Of a stretch of DNA of 64,000 nucleotides, positions 13,059-24,585 are shown in pieces; the first letter of the stretch is position 1, and each line of letters opens with the position of its first letter. Source of the stretch: Larix kaempferi. Taxonomy: Eukaryota; Streptophyta; Pinopsida; Pinales; Pinaceae. The translations under genes were made by a program, and so were the position numbers. The stretch spans positions 1,302,001 through 1,366,000 of the forward strand of contig BSBM01001444.1 of NCBI GenBank assembly GCA_027924585.1, written 5' to 3'. The notes under the pieces were generated by a model. That model made no database searches and was not told where the DNA came from. It saw only the letters and a program-made list of their open reading frames with translations.

Positions 13059-13080
13059 GCAAAGTCAATGCTGACTTTGC
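13059..13080. repeat. Hairpin, 9-bp stem
   Basis: GCAAAGTCA and TGACTTTGC flank a 4-nt loop. Isolated, with no neighbouring gene that explains it. Confidence 0.5.
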
Positions 13081-13300
13081 AAGTACAATAAAGTTTAAAA
13101 TGAGTCATTTGGGGAATCCGGTTATTAGGTCTTCGTCTGAATTTCTTTTAAAATATAAATAGGTATAAACATGTTTTTTTCATTTAAGTAAACTGCAAAA
13201 AATAAATAAGCTTTGAGTGTTAGTGTCTCAAATAGAACATTGAGATTTCATGGATTTTTTTTCATTGTAATGTTAATATCACAGAAAATGTATTATGGTA

Positions 13301-13463
13301 ATTAGTCTCGAAAACAGAACATTAAGACATTAAGATTTAATGGAGTTTCTTATATCATTTAAATTGGTGTATAATTTCAATGGTAAAGACAATTAGTCTC
13401 GAAAATAGAACATTAAGATTTAATGGAGTTTCTTATATCATTTAAATTGGTGTATAATTTCAA
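13301..13463 (+). repeat. Tandem duplication abutting a kinase exon
   Basis: Copy 1 is 13301-13380 (80 bp). Copy 2 is 13392-13463 and lacks an 8-base internal repeat. The second copy ends exactly where the kinase-like exon begins, so the duplicated unit is intron sequence reaching the splice acceptor. Confidence 0.8.
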
Positions 13464-13940
13464 GAGGAGCAGAGGGTGAATAAATTTCTGACAGAGCTTG
13501 GGATAGTTGTGCATGTTAACCATCCCAACACAGTTCGTCTTATTGGCTTTGGTATTGAAGGTGGACTGCACTGTTGTTTTTTAATTTTCCCCCATGGAAG
13601 CTTAGCATCATATGGTATGTCCATATTCTGATATTTACTCCTGATTAGGCATGTATAAAGTTAGGTTATTATAGAACGAGAAATACTCTTAACAAAATCA
13701 ATACTTGTATTTTCGCTTCCTGTATTCATTAGTTTTGCTTTATCATTTTTTGGATTGTTCTATCCAGTCACAAAGTCTCATCTTCTAGATTGGAACATCC
13801 AATACAAATTTGCTTTGGGCACAACATATCAAAGCATCCAACATTTTACTCAGGTCTTCTTTAAGTTCATGAGAGTTAAAGACTTATTATTCATAGAGAT
13901 ATCAAAGCATCCAACATTTTACTCATGGATAATTTAATGG
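13464..13940 (+). pseudogene. Receptor-like cytoplasmic kinase fragment (RBK-like)
   Basis: Two exon-like blocks of a plant protein kinase catalytic domain. Block 1 (13464-13614, frame open) reads KFLTELGIVVHVNHPNTVRL then IGFGIEGGLH and PHGSLAS. This is the helix C to beta-5 region typical of RLCK class VI / ROP-binding kinases, and it ends at a good donor (G|GTATGT). Block 2 starts after CTATCCAG (13769) with LLDWNIQYKFALGT, then shifts frame into LIIHRDIKASNILLMDN, the catalytic HRD loop. Between them the usual GLxYLHE helix is replaced. A 27-bp segment encoding part of the catalytic loop occurs twice (13826-13852 and 13899-13925). The ATP-binding lysine region and the DFG and later lobes are not found nearby. 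In the intact family these kinases act in ROP GTPase signalling. This copy cannot work. Confidence 0.75.
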
Positions 13941-15180
13941 GAACTCATTATAATTATATCTTCTTAGTAAGCTGACCCATTCCTAAATTGTTAGGACATT
14001 ATGTCCTTGTGACCATTTCAAGGTTTTATAGCAAAACCAACGCATATGTGATGCTATAATCTAAGCTCAGTTTTAATGATGTTATGAGAATGCCAGATAG
14101 CAATTATTTCATTAGAGGTGACTAGCTTTTAAGGGATTTTTTCTGATGGAAACTGTGAAGCCTCTCCAAATTTCTTGCCACTGTGGGGAAGAGTACAATG
14201 GTCCTGAATGAAAAATTAAGATAATTATGGTTGGATGTTAGTGCATTTTCAAATGCATGTCCAAATTTATATACCCATGATTTCCCCCCTACCAGAACGC
14301 ATGCATAGATGAAAGAAGAGGTACACCCACTACAAGCCGAGAGAATTGATAGGGTAGGGGCATCAACTTCAACAATGGAGGGAGCAACTTCAAGTATTAT
14401 CTCTCTTCAACTAATAAGGGTCTTCATTCGGCATTCAACAATGGATTAATAATAAATAGTTGTTTCCTTAATCATTAAGGGGTTTTATCACCTCAGCGAT
14501 GCCGAGAAGAGAAGGCACTTTAGAACCATAATCTGGTTGTGCCTCAGTCATCCATCAGCCATGGTTGTGCCAACACAGAGTATTTAAGTGCTAAAAGAAC
14601 AGAATGTCTTTATTCAAGTAAGCAAGCCAATAACCTCGTCAATCCAATATCTTTTCTAAGATATCTAAGATAGACGTACCAATTGAATGGATCACAGTTC
14701 CTTCATTAGAGTTCTTCCTATCATGACTATCAATATCATGACCATCAATGAGAATTCATTATAATTCCTATAGATGATAAGATGTCTAATTACTAACCAA
14801 AACTTCAAATATTATTCTTTATAATTTATGTTAATCATAATTCCAAGAAACATAATATATATTATGTCAATATATTTTTATATTTATCTATTCTCATATA
14901 TATATATATATTATGAAAATATAAATTATGTTTAATTATAATTAACACATTACTTTTAAAATATTTTTAATATTTAATATTAACTAATAAATTATAAATA
15001 ACACTTATTTTAAAAAAATTAAATTTAAATACTAAGATTATCATAGATTATCATTAATAATATTAATATGTATAAACAATTTTTATAATTAACTCCGTTG
15101 TCAGAGACGCTCTGAGAGCCTAGAGGTTCAAAGGTTCACGTAGATCTATCTGACGAGATGGGGTCCTCGCAGGGTTGGAA
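13941..15180. other. Intergenic, AT-rich
   Basis: No further kinase exons could be recognised downstream. There is a short (AT)n tract near 14897-14912. Nothing else is assignable. Confidence 0.45.
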
Positions 15181-15205
15181 TTTGACGGGCATTTTGCCCG
15201 TCAAA
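15181..15205. repeat. Perfect 11-bp-stem hairpin
   Basis: TTTGACGGGCA, a TTT loop, then TGCCCGTCAAA. A second smaller hairpin (GTAAACAA/TTGTTTAC) follows at 15244-15260. The pair lies in a patch related to 1278-1390, possibly the end of an old mobile element. Confidence 0.6.
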
Positions 15206-15260
15206 TACGCCTAAAAATTTTATGAACATGTCGAACCGAACGGGTAAACAATTTGTTTAC

Positions 15261-17392
15261 AAGTATTTTTTACGTTTGATAATTTTTCATAACCGTCATT
15301 AATCTTTTATTACTGGTCCCTCCACCAGGATTGTAAAGTGTTACAGTTGGAAACTTGAACATTGAAATGATAAGTCACAAATACGAATCATGGTAAGTTT
15401 TATCAAATTAAAAAATGGGAGCGAAGGGAGTAAATAAGATAAGTGCAGCGTTAACCATCAGATGAATTCAGGTCTCCTCAATCAGATCACTGTAACCATC
15501 AGCTAAATTCATGTCTCCTCGATCAGTGGGTTGTACCTCCTTCCTTTCAAGTGTACAATGGGATCAACAGAGACGGGAGGATGTAGCTTCTGGAATCAAT
15601 GATTGACAGGTGTGGTAAAAGGTCCAATCGTTGGCAAATTGGCCCTTTAGCAATCCCAAATTCAAAACTTTAATGGACATATCTCATAGGCTATACGTAC
15701 TGTGTAACACCATTGTTGTACTAGCGGTAGACGGGGGTTTAATGATAAAATTAACTCCATCCACTCTGCCACATTAAGTGTTACTTGTTAGTTGGTTTGG
15801 CTAAATGTTGTAGATGACGCATTATGCTGGAATTAACGTTGTAGCAACAGCTGCGTATCCATAGTCTTGGACCATTTAGAAAACTTGTGGCTGCCTATTA
15901 TAGTATTTAGGACCTAAGATCTCAGAGCCAAGCACTGGTTGAAGAAACTTGAACCCCCATTTATGTTATAATTTCAATCACTGGTTTTTGAAGAACGGGT
16001 GGAGAGTCATCCCTTTCTTAAAAGGGGACCGTTCATCCTCGCCCCTCTCCGTCCCAAGGTAAACCAACTATTATCACCTCCTTCCAGTGTAAAATCCTTT
16101 AGGACGGAATCAGTCGGGGTTATCTAGCAAAAACTACCTTGTGAGAAGGTCATTTTAGTCAGCCCCGAGGCCATTGCTGTCATTCTTCCCCAAACAGACA
16201 AAGCATCCAGTGACCAAAGTGATATATTCTATTTCCTTGACCTTCCAACCAACTTTCCAGTGGGACATTTCCTCAACTTGAATGCTTTATTGAATTACTT
16301 GACTAAAATTTTTGAATTGGGGAGAAACTCTTTCCTAGGAGCGATCTTAAATGCCTGCTTTTTTGGTTGGTTTGTTCAATCACTTTAATTTCCCAGTCAA
16401 GTTAAGCGAGTTCGTCAATACTTTGGCCAAGTATCTACTAGGCCTCTATTCTCTTGATGCGGAGAGTTTTCTCATTAGGGAAATAGAGATAGAGTTTGCC
16501 CAAAGCGATCAATACAAGCAGGGAGGAGTCGGGAGAATCAATACTGAAAGTGCTAATCCTATGAGAGGAGAGGTCGGGCACTTGAATAAAGATAGTAGTA
16601 TAAAAAAGTTTATATAACGAGGAATCTCATAAGCTTGGTCGGATTAATGGGAAATTCATAGTGTTCCAGACTGTGATTGAACTTCAGAATCACTTGATCA
16701 GGCGAAAGTCCTTGACTCCCAACTTTGACTTGCAGACAGCTTCAAGGTGATCTCCTTCCCTGACTCCCAACTTTGACTTGCAGACAACTTCAAGGTGATC
16801 TCCTTCGATGGCAAAGGAGTAGATTAATCTCCCTTGACATTAGCTGATTACAATTTACAGTAAGATATCTTTTAGCTTTTGATAAATTTAAAATTGTTTT
16901 GATTTTTTTAAACTGTTTTTTTTATAGGAAATTGTATTTGTTTTTTTATTATTTTGTACTATTAGTTTTTATTTTTGTAGTTTTAAGGAAGATTTATTGT
17001 ATTTTGTATATCTTTTGTGGTTTGAAATTAAAATAATAAATTTTATATAACTCACATCAAGACTTTTTACATATTCCATTTTAATATTTTACTAGATGAC
17101 TTTCACAAAGAAGCCATAAAATCAAAGTGAAATTATAAAGGTTGAATAGATAATCGTATTTAGAATACAAATGTTTTAATCTGTCAATGTATGCATATAG
17201 AATTTTAGAAAGATCATAGGAAATTTTAAAATAACCATGAGTTAAAAGGGTAGTTTTAACTTAAAACTTTATGAAAGAGTAATTTATAATTAAAATTTTA
17301 TTATTAAGGGTTAATTCTCATTAAAACTTCATTATTGAAGGCCACAACTTTAGGCATAATGTTCTTTGACGGTAAGATAAGAACACAAAGGA
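15261..17392. other. Intergenic, unassigned; small tandem repeat
   Basis: GC-richer between about 15900 and 16810. An 88-codon frame (16351-16617) has no recognisable domain. A 48-bp unit is duplicated in tandem at 16713-16760 and 16761-16808 with one visible difference. I see no gene. Confidence 0.45.
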
Positions 17393-17605
17393 GTGGGCTA
17401 TTCTCTCGATGATTTGCACCGTCGAGAGTCGAGCCACCTCACGGCTTTTTCCTCCCGCCGTTTACTCCATTCCCTTTTCTGTTTGTCGGCGTTTCTCTCA
17501 AAGATTGCGGGCCCATCAAGACTCGAGACCCCATCTACCCTCCGCCGGCTTAGGCTGACAGGTTCGTCCGCTCATCTGGATCTGTCAGCTCATCGACATC
17601 AACAT
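17393..17605 (+). other. GC-rich patch beside the ABCC copy
   Basis: An abrupt GC-rich stretch with several CCG/CGG and GTCGAG motifs in otherwise AT-rich DNA, open for 71 codons without a recognisable domain. It may be a promoter or 5-prime UTR fragment carried along with the ABCC copy, or an unrelated insertion. Confidence 0.35.
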
Positions 17606-17700
17606 TAATGCATTTTTAAATGGAGATTTTTTTAAATGCCCGCACCCCATCTTCCCGCAAACGGAATCCCCTGCATTTTTAAATTGAATCCCCTGCGATG

Positions 17701-18068
17701 GATTCTCTTTCTCATGCTCTCAACCCTTCTTTTGCAGTTGAAAGTCTGTGGCACTCTTGCATATGTTTCTCAGACTGCATGGATTCAAATTGTAACAGTA
17801 CGAGTCAACATACTATATAGGCGTCCCATGGACAAGCATAAATATCAGGAAGTTATCCTAAAGTCTTCGCTAGATAAGGACCTCTAGAATATTACCTTTG
17901 GTGATCAGACTTAAATAGGAGAAAGAGGTGTCAATCTCAGTGGTGGTTAGAAACAACGGATACAAATTGTCTGTGTTTTATATCAAGATTCTGATATTTA
18001 TCTTTTGGATGATCCTTTCAGTGTTGTTGATGCTCATACTGCTAGTAGCTAGTTTAAGCTTAATATAG
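17701..18068 (+). pseudogene. ABCC transporter NBD1 exon, decayed copy
   Basis: Encodes the second half of nucleotide-binding domain 1 of a multidrug-resistance-associated (ABCC) transporter. In order it shows [13 protein letters not shown] (Q-loop region), [28 protein letters not shown] (ABC signature), then [20 protein letters not shown] (Walker B and D-loop). At least four in-frame stops break it (after DKDL, after DQT, after LSGG, after TASS). It is the same exon as 23437-23758 on the other strand. The 40 or so bases upstream match the intron sequence before that exon, including the pyrimidine tract and acceptor. The copy therefore arose from genomic DNA, not from mRNA. The intact family are ATP-driven vacuolar or plasma-membrane exporters of conjugates. 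Confidence 0.88.
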
Positions 18069-18945
18069 TGATTTAATTTTGATATAAAGGTTTTCAAATT
18101 ATTATGTGCCTGAAATGGAGGAAACTGAAACATCATCAAACCTTGAAGATTCTTGGTTACCAGAAGATCACATTGGGAATTGCATGCTTGTCTCATGGAA
18201 GAATATTTATTATAAGCTTGGAGGAAACTAGATTTATCTAGTGGGCACTAAGCTATAGAATAAACATTACATGTGATATTAAGTCCACATAATTTCCATC
18301 ACTAATGTATTGTTATTTTTTGTTTGTTGATTGAAAGAGACCATTCAAGTGCATGAGAGAAAGCATCTAAACTTGCAACGTTTAGTAAGGCCTCACTATC
18401 TACTGTATTGGAATATGAATTTGATGGCACTCTCTAAGAATGACAATGATTTCCAAAATACTTTGGATCAAAGTTGTTGGGTGGAATTCAACCATAGCTC
18501 AAGAGTTCAAAAGCAAGAAATAAATTAAAATACATAAGGAAATCTCTATAAAAAAAAATGAAGACTTGTAACATGCACAATATATAACTAAATAACTGCC
18601 CGGATTACACTGTTTATATAAAGTTCGTAAAAAAAAAAAGAATGAAACAACACAGGCTTTTGCTTTTTATCAATCTTTTACATCGAGGCCAGATATACAA
18701 TTTCTCATCAATCTTTTACCTCAAGGCCAGATATACAAACCAATAGACAAAAGTACAAGAGTATTAAAATAAAGGAAAAATTTTCACTCCATTCAAGTTT
18801 GGTTATGATTTTGAGTTGTTGTCAAAGCTCATGGATCCAACTTAATTGTGTGTGCTTATTAGGCACCTACATACTCTCACTGTGGCTTGGGAAGTCTGCA
18901 CTGGCCATTTAGAAATTTCGATCACGACGGTTCACACTCTCAGGA
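18069..18945. other. Intergenic, unassigned
   Basis: Near 18098-18200 a short frame reads EMEETETSSNLEDSWLPEDH and looks exon-like, but I cannot assign it. At 18668-18740 a short motif (ATCAATCTTTTAC then AGGCCAGATATACAA) is duplicated. Confidence 0.4.
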
Positions 18946-19401
18946 CTTCACTCAGAAGATGAGAAGAAAGGCCCTGGCTATAAGGGTATCAACTTAATTT
19001 GAACCCTCTGATTACTTCCACTCCACATGCATTGGCAGGAGCACCCCTCATTATCATCTTTATTGACTAGTTACTTGTGTTGATTATGTTAAATTGTCTT
19101 CACTCAGAAGATGAGAAGAAAGGCCCTCGCTATAAGGGTATCAACTTAATTTGAACCCTATGATTACTTCCACTCCACATGCATTGGCAGGAGCACCCCT
19201 CATTATCATCTTTATTGACTAGTTACTTGTGTTGATTATGTTAAATTGTCTTCACTCAGAAGATGAGAAGAAAGGCCCTGGCTATAAGGGTATCAACTTA
19301 ATTTGAACCCTCTGATTACTTCCACTCCACATGCATTGGCAGGAGCACCCCTCATTATCATCTTTATTGACTAGTTACTTGTGTTGATTATGTTATATTG
19401 T
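18946..19401 (+). repeat. Tandem array, 3 x 152 bp
   Basis: Units 18946-19097, 19098-19249 and 19250-19401 are each exactly 152 bp. By eye only three positions vary: CCCTGG/CCCTCG, CCCTC/CCCTA and TTAAATTG/TTATATTG. The array is very young. No long open frame or known motif was found. Confidence 0.93.
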
Positions 19402-19672
19402 CGCTGGCATCTTCATTGTTTTCAGCATCTTATCCCCATTCATATTTCCATTTTCTCTTCCAAGTTATCAACTGAGACTCATCATGCCTTTAAATCTTGA
19501 AACTCCAAGTATGCAAGTCAATCTTCAATTTGTTTGCAAAGCTTTCATGTTTTCCTTAAAACCCATACTCTTGATGTTCATGTCTAAAACTTTATATGCA
19601 AGCACATACACATTGTCTTTCAGAGATGAAACGTTTTTGGACAAAATTACCAATTAGGTCCTCTCTCATTTT

Positions 19673-19972
19673 TCAAACCATAATCCTTGGGGAATAATTG
19701 ATTGGTGGAAATGGATGAGAAAGATACCAATCTCTATCCTCAATCTCACTCTTCAATTTGAATTCTTCCAGAGAATTGCCACAACAAGCTATAAAGAGAA
19801 GAGTTATCAGACATGTTTTGTAGATGTTGCTTGCACAAACTAAATCATCTAAAGGAGAAGTGTCATATCTTGGAACCCATACTTTAAATGAATTTGCAAC
19901 CGAATCATCCCCTTTATTTGCAATAATGCCAATCACCTTGAACAATTGCTTGGCATATGGGAATACAACCAT
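19673..19972 (-). CDS. Unassigned open frame
   Basis: A 99-codon frame with balanced, protein-like composition (KQLFKVIGIIANKGDDSVAN, then SFKVWVPRYDTSPLDDLV). I do not recognise the family. The surrounding bases look less AT-biased than the region, so it may be an exon of a degraded gene or of a transposon. A chance frame cannot be excluded. Confidence 0.25.
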   Translation of the reverse strand: MVVFPYAKQLFKVIGIIANKGDDSVANSFKVWVPRYDTSPLDDLVCASNIYKTCLITLLFIACCGNSLEEFKLKSEIEDRDWYLSHPFPPINYSPRIMV

Positions 19973-21337
19973 ATCAAAACAATTATTTACTTATTTAACA
20001 GGGCCTTTAATCTCCTTATGTTGATGGACCAGGTGCTAACAACATTGTCCATGAACCTATGGTGAGTTTGTAATCCCCGCAGCATTTTCAGTGTAACTTT
20101 ATTTGCCACAACCGAGACACACAATCAATCAATATACAATTACACAATTACAGAACTACTCTGCATTTTTATCAGGTTATGTATAGAATTCAAATAAGCT
20201 TACTATTTGATTCTCATGCATTCATAACACATAAGTAAGCACAATGAATCACCAACACCAGAGATAGCAGGAATTTATCTTTTCCTCATTCATAAAAAAA
20301 AATTGTACATACTTTTGAAACCCTGACCTACTTCTACTATGTGTGTGATCAATCGACCCTCAGACTAACTAACTTAACAAGCTGAACCTTGAAATGCCCA
20401 CCGGCTTGCAAATTTCTGCTTGGCAATGTTACTTCCAGCTCACTAACAAACTGTTGCAATTTTGTAACTGATTTCTAAATATAGAAACTCAAGTCTATCC
20501 TCTTAATGGCCCACTAAAACATATTGGGATATCTCTGTAACAAACTCCTAGATGTTTTGATCCTGCATCACATGCATATATGGTTGGCCATTGTGAACTA
20601 TAATCCAAAATTTTCTTTTACTCCAGGCACTTAATTGGGATTTGTAGCATGGATAACATATGTGATATAAAAGTCCCAATATAATTTGTATAATTTTATA
20701 TGAATGTATAATCTGTGTTACTGATATCTCATGCTAAACTCAAATGTACTTCATTGCCATTGCCACCATATTGCAGAAGATGATGAAGTGTCCTGACTCT
20801 TAATTCTTTTAAATAATCAACATTTACTAGCAGGCTTTCCTCAGCTATTCATCCAGTAATGGACATGAAAGCTTTGATAATACAATCTCAGAAATCGTTC
20901 CCCATTTAAAAAATAAAATAACATATATGCTAATCATCAAGTCCAAGACATATAAACTATAAACCCTATTTCATGATTCAAGATTGACTGACTGAATTAA
21001 GTAACTATTCTACATTCCACCATTACAATGCACAAGTGGAATTTTTGCAATGAGCTTCCTAGCTGACCAAGGGTCAATGCTTTATGTTATATTGTTTGTG
21101 TCATTCCACCATTAATAGGGGTCACAACTGCTTTTATAGCATTTTGGACTTTGTAGTACACACCACCAATTCTGAAGTTTTTGCAACTTCTTGGCAATGT
21201 GCCTTTGCTGCCATTTTCTGTGATGTGCTTTATACCTTAATGATTATTAAATAGAAATTTGAAAGGAGTATTTTGGAAATACTGAAAATCATGAATCAAT
21301 TATATCAATGAAATAACAAACATGCCATAAACCTTTT
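19973..21337. other. Intergenic or intron-like DNA
   Basis: AT-rich and without recognisable coding content on either strand. It could be the 3-prime flank or UTR of the minus-strand exon that follows. Confidence 0.4.
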
Positions 21338-21998
21338 CTATTGGCCCCTCATTAGAGATGAGAAGAACATCAATAAGGTACAATGTGTCCTAACAAATTG
21401 CACAGAAACAGAGACTAAGCAGACTTTGAATCTGCTAATACAGAGAATCTGTCCGAAAATCTTCATGCAGTCTTCTATGTTTGAACCAAGAGATGATGTT
21501 CCTCGTGTTTGCTTTACAATCATCAGAAGTGCAGAAAAAAACAACACAGCAAAGATGGATCTCAAAATAAACGTAAGGCTCTTTGCTTTTAGGCTGGCAT
21601 CTCTTTGTCCAGCACTTCTTTCAAGGGAATGTACTCGCATGACGTTTGCTAATTGTGGTTCTGGGATTTCATCCATGCAAATATGACTAAAAAAAGTTGA
21701 TGACATAGATTCAGTTCTTTGGACAGTTTGCAATGCCCCACCTTTCAGAGAAACAGTCAGCTTCCCTTGCATTCTCTTACTTGGTTCATAATTAGTATGG
21801 TTGGAAGTCAGGCCATCTGCTTCGCTCGAGTCTTCGTCGCTTGAAGTGTCCAACTTGTCATTTTCACATTGTTTGCTAGCATGCCCTTTCACACTTGAAG
21901 ATTCCGAGGAAGACTGTTGTTGTAAAGTCCTACAAAGTTTTCTTGGTGAAGCAAAAAGGTTGAAATCCTCAATTGTCAATGGGGACATTGATATCTGA
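21338..21998 (-). CDS. Unassigned exon with hydrophobic C-terminal segment
   Basis: An open frame of about 216 codons beginning just after a good splice acceptor (CATATTTTCAG before ATATCAATGTCC). The N-terminal half is Ser/Asp/Glu-rich (SSSESSSVKGHASK, LDTSSDEDSSEADGL). The middle contains RTESMSSTFFSHICMDEIPE and VMRVHSLERSAGQRDAS. A hydrophobic run follows at about residues 140-157 (LTFILRSIFAVLFFSALLMI), which could be one membrane-spanning helix. I cannot name the family. It sits directly 3-prime of the ABCC NBD2 remnant on the same strand but is not ABCC sequence, so the junction near 22245 is probably a rearrangement. Real exon is likely; intactness is unknown. Confidence 0.5.
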
Positions 21999-22244
21999 AA
22001 ATATGGGCATGATTACAACTTTAAAATCTCCAAAATAAAATTTTGATTGAAAACAGTACAGACGCTGCAAAACAAATGAATTCAAAACTAAAGCTTCGAT
22101 GAAGAAGTGCAGAGACATATATCTGATCGATACTGGAGATCTCATGGAAATATTTCATTTGACTTGCATCCTCTTCTCCAGCTTGCTTGTGGAAAGGTTC
22201 CTTTCCACACATATGCTTATCAGTAAGTATGGTTGGCCTCCAAC

Positions 22245-22338
22245 GTGGTCTTCCCACTTCTTGTTCTAATGAGAGTATAGCACTAATGAGAGTGGTCTTC
22301 CCACTTCTTGTTCAACCAACAATGCCAATCTTTTGCCC
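22245..22338. repeat. 47-bp duplication across the NBD2 Walker A
   Basis: The segment GTGGTCTTCCCACTTCTTGT and following bases starts at 22245 and again at 22292. On the minus strand it duplicates the SGKTT-encoding end of the ABCC Walker A exon and marks one edge of the scrambled gene. Confidence 0.75.
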
Positions 22339-24435
22339 TCCTTCAAATGTACATGTAATGCCCATGACCAAGGGCGTTGTTGGATCTATATCTAATATGC
22401 ATAACGAATATATTTGACTGCAATCATCAATAACCATGCAAATTTCAATTCAAAATATAATATTGTTAACACAGTTATCTTGTCAAAAAGAAGAACTTAG
22501 GCACCTTCGATTCTTGTAATTCCACCTTCCCATGCGAGGGCCAATTAGCTGGTGGCCTGAGATCTTCTATAACTACTGGTGCCTCACTAGGAATGTGCAT
22601 GTACTGTTTGATGCGTTCTATAGACACAATGTAGTTTGCTAGTGTGCCTTGGTTTTAAATACTAAATACCAATGATATGTCCAATGAGACACCATAAGAT
22701 ATGGCTATCCTAACAAAACCTGCACCAGTTCAAATTGTTAGGCATGATTATCTTATACAAATAAACACCCAGTAATAGCAGAATCTCCCACAGTTAACCT
22801 TTAGTTTTATTGTGCAAACCATGATTGATAGTACCCTTTGGGAGCAGGACCAGGGAAAGAACAGAGGAGCAAAGAACAATTGCACTCAATACCTCCAGAC
22901 GTTGAATCAACTACTGATTTGCTGAGAAACAGTGTTCTTGTGTGCATTCACAAGCTCCCTAAATGCCTCACTTGAGACCAGTAGTTCCTGATATTGCCCA
23001 GCTTGATGAATCTCCCCATCCAACATCAACTGCAAAAGAGAGATTTTAGTGTAGAAATTCAAAGAAAATTTGCCAAAACTATCAACAGTAAATATGTCAA
23101 AATTACAAGAATTATAATCATGTGCCATCCATTGAAAAACGTTGTCAAAAAGTTGCATACAAGCAAACAAACATATTTCAATGACTAGGACAACTGTTTC
23201 CTAACTAGAATAGCATCAAATGCAGGGAGAAAATCAACTTGGTGTGTTACAAGGATTACTGTCTTTTTTGACAGTGTTCCCATTATGTATTCCTACACAT
23301 CAAAATCTATGATTAATAGCATATCAGAAAGCTAAGACAAAACGAAAATCATTACTATAGAAAGGGGCAACATACAAAAGTGCTAGGCACATAATAATCT
23401 GAAAATCTTTATATCAAAAGGAAATCACCATATTAACCTTAAACAAGCTATTAGCAGCATGAGCATAAACAACATTGAATGGATCATCCAAAAGATAAAT
23501 ATCAGAATCTTGATATAAAGCACAGGCAAGCTGTATCCATTGTTTTTGGCCACCACTGAGATTGACACCTCTTTCTCCTATTTCAGTTTGATCACCAAAG
23601 GGAAGATTCTGGAGGTCTTTATCCAGCGAATACTTGAGGATAGCTTCCTGATATTTCTGCTTGTCCATGGGATGCCCAAATAGTATGATGTCTCGTACTG
23701 TTCCATTTTGAATCCATGCAGTCTGAGAAACATATGCAAGAGTGCCACAAACTTGCAACTACAGAAGTAGGGTTGAGAACATGAGAAAGAGAATCCATCA
23801 ATTTAAAAGGTTAACAATGTTAGGGTAAGGGGGTAAATAATTCTTACTTACACTTCCCCTCAACTTTGGTACTTCTCCAAGTATTGCAGCTAAAAGAGTT
23901 GATTTTCCTGATCCAACTTCTCCACAAATTGCCAATTTTTGGCCTTGTTTAACCTCCATATATATGCACCAAAGCTTTTGTGGTGGCCCTTAACCACTGA
24001 TCCTGGGCTGACATGAGTTCAATTTGAAACTTATGTTGTAACTTTTCTAATGGAGAGTTACAAAGCATGGTAATGCTGATAACTGCCAAGGTTGAAAGTG
24101 TGGCCCATCCAATTGCATGGAAGAGGATGCCTAAAGCAAATATGAGCTTGAGTACTGTTGTCCAAGTCTGATGAAACCAGAAGGGAATTTACCCAATACG
24201 ATAAGCATCTATCGCCATATAATTCATGATTTCTCCTGCTGTATGCACCTATTTAGCTTCATTGGACAACTTTAGTTGTTTTTGATAGATTGCTGCAATG
24301 AGTGAAGAGCGCATTTGTAGACCAATCCGTCTAGTGCCAAAATACCATTGCTTTTGAGATAAGGACTCTATATGACTTTGGCAATAAAGAGTGCTCCTAC
24401 CAAAACAAAACCTTCATATTTGATTGATTGTCTAC
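22245..24435 (-). pseudogene. ABCC transporter pseudogene, TMD2 deleted
   Basis: Read on the minus strand from 24427 downward, the pieces are as follows. TMD1 helices (GFVLVGALFIAKVI, SQKQWYFGTRRIGLQMRSSL, AGEIMNYMAIDAYRIG, FPWF-type loop, [32 protein letters not shown]). NBD1 Walker A ([20 protein letters not shown], ending at a GTAAGT donor near 23849). The NBD1 signature exon 23437-23758 ([24 protein letters not shown]). The H-loop exon near 23205-23293 ([20 protein letters not shown]). The linker exon 22912-23033 (LMLDGEIHQAGQYQELL). The pre-NBD2 exon 22511-22720 ([20 protein letters not shown]). An NBD2 Walker A remnant 22260-22421 (CTFEGGQKIGIVG then SGKTTLIS). Nonsense codons occur in TMD1 (three), the pre-NBD2 exon and Walker A. 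The roughly 200 residues between TMD1 and NBD1, the whole second membrane domain and the rest of NBD2 are missing. It was an ATP-driven conjugate exporter and is now dead. The left LTR of a retrotransposon begins at its 5-prime end. Confidence 0.92.
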
Positions 24436-24585
24436 TGTTACAGGGGTGTCTACATGTAATTTCTTTCACAAATTATCAAGAGGATGACACCTACAGGAAA
24501 GCTACAGGAGAACAGAACTCACACAATAAAGATTACAGATTTTGGCTGATAAGGTTCTCCACTCATTCATTACCTATACACAGCA

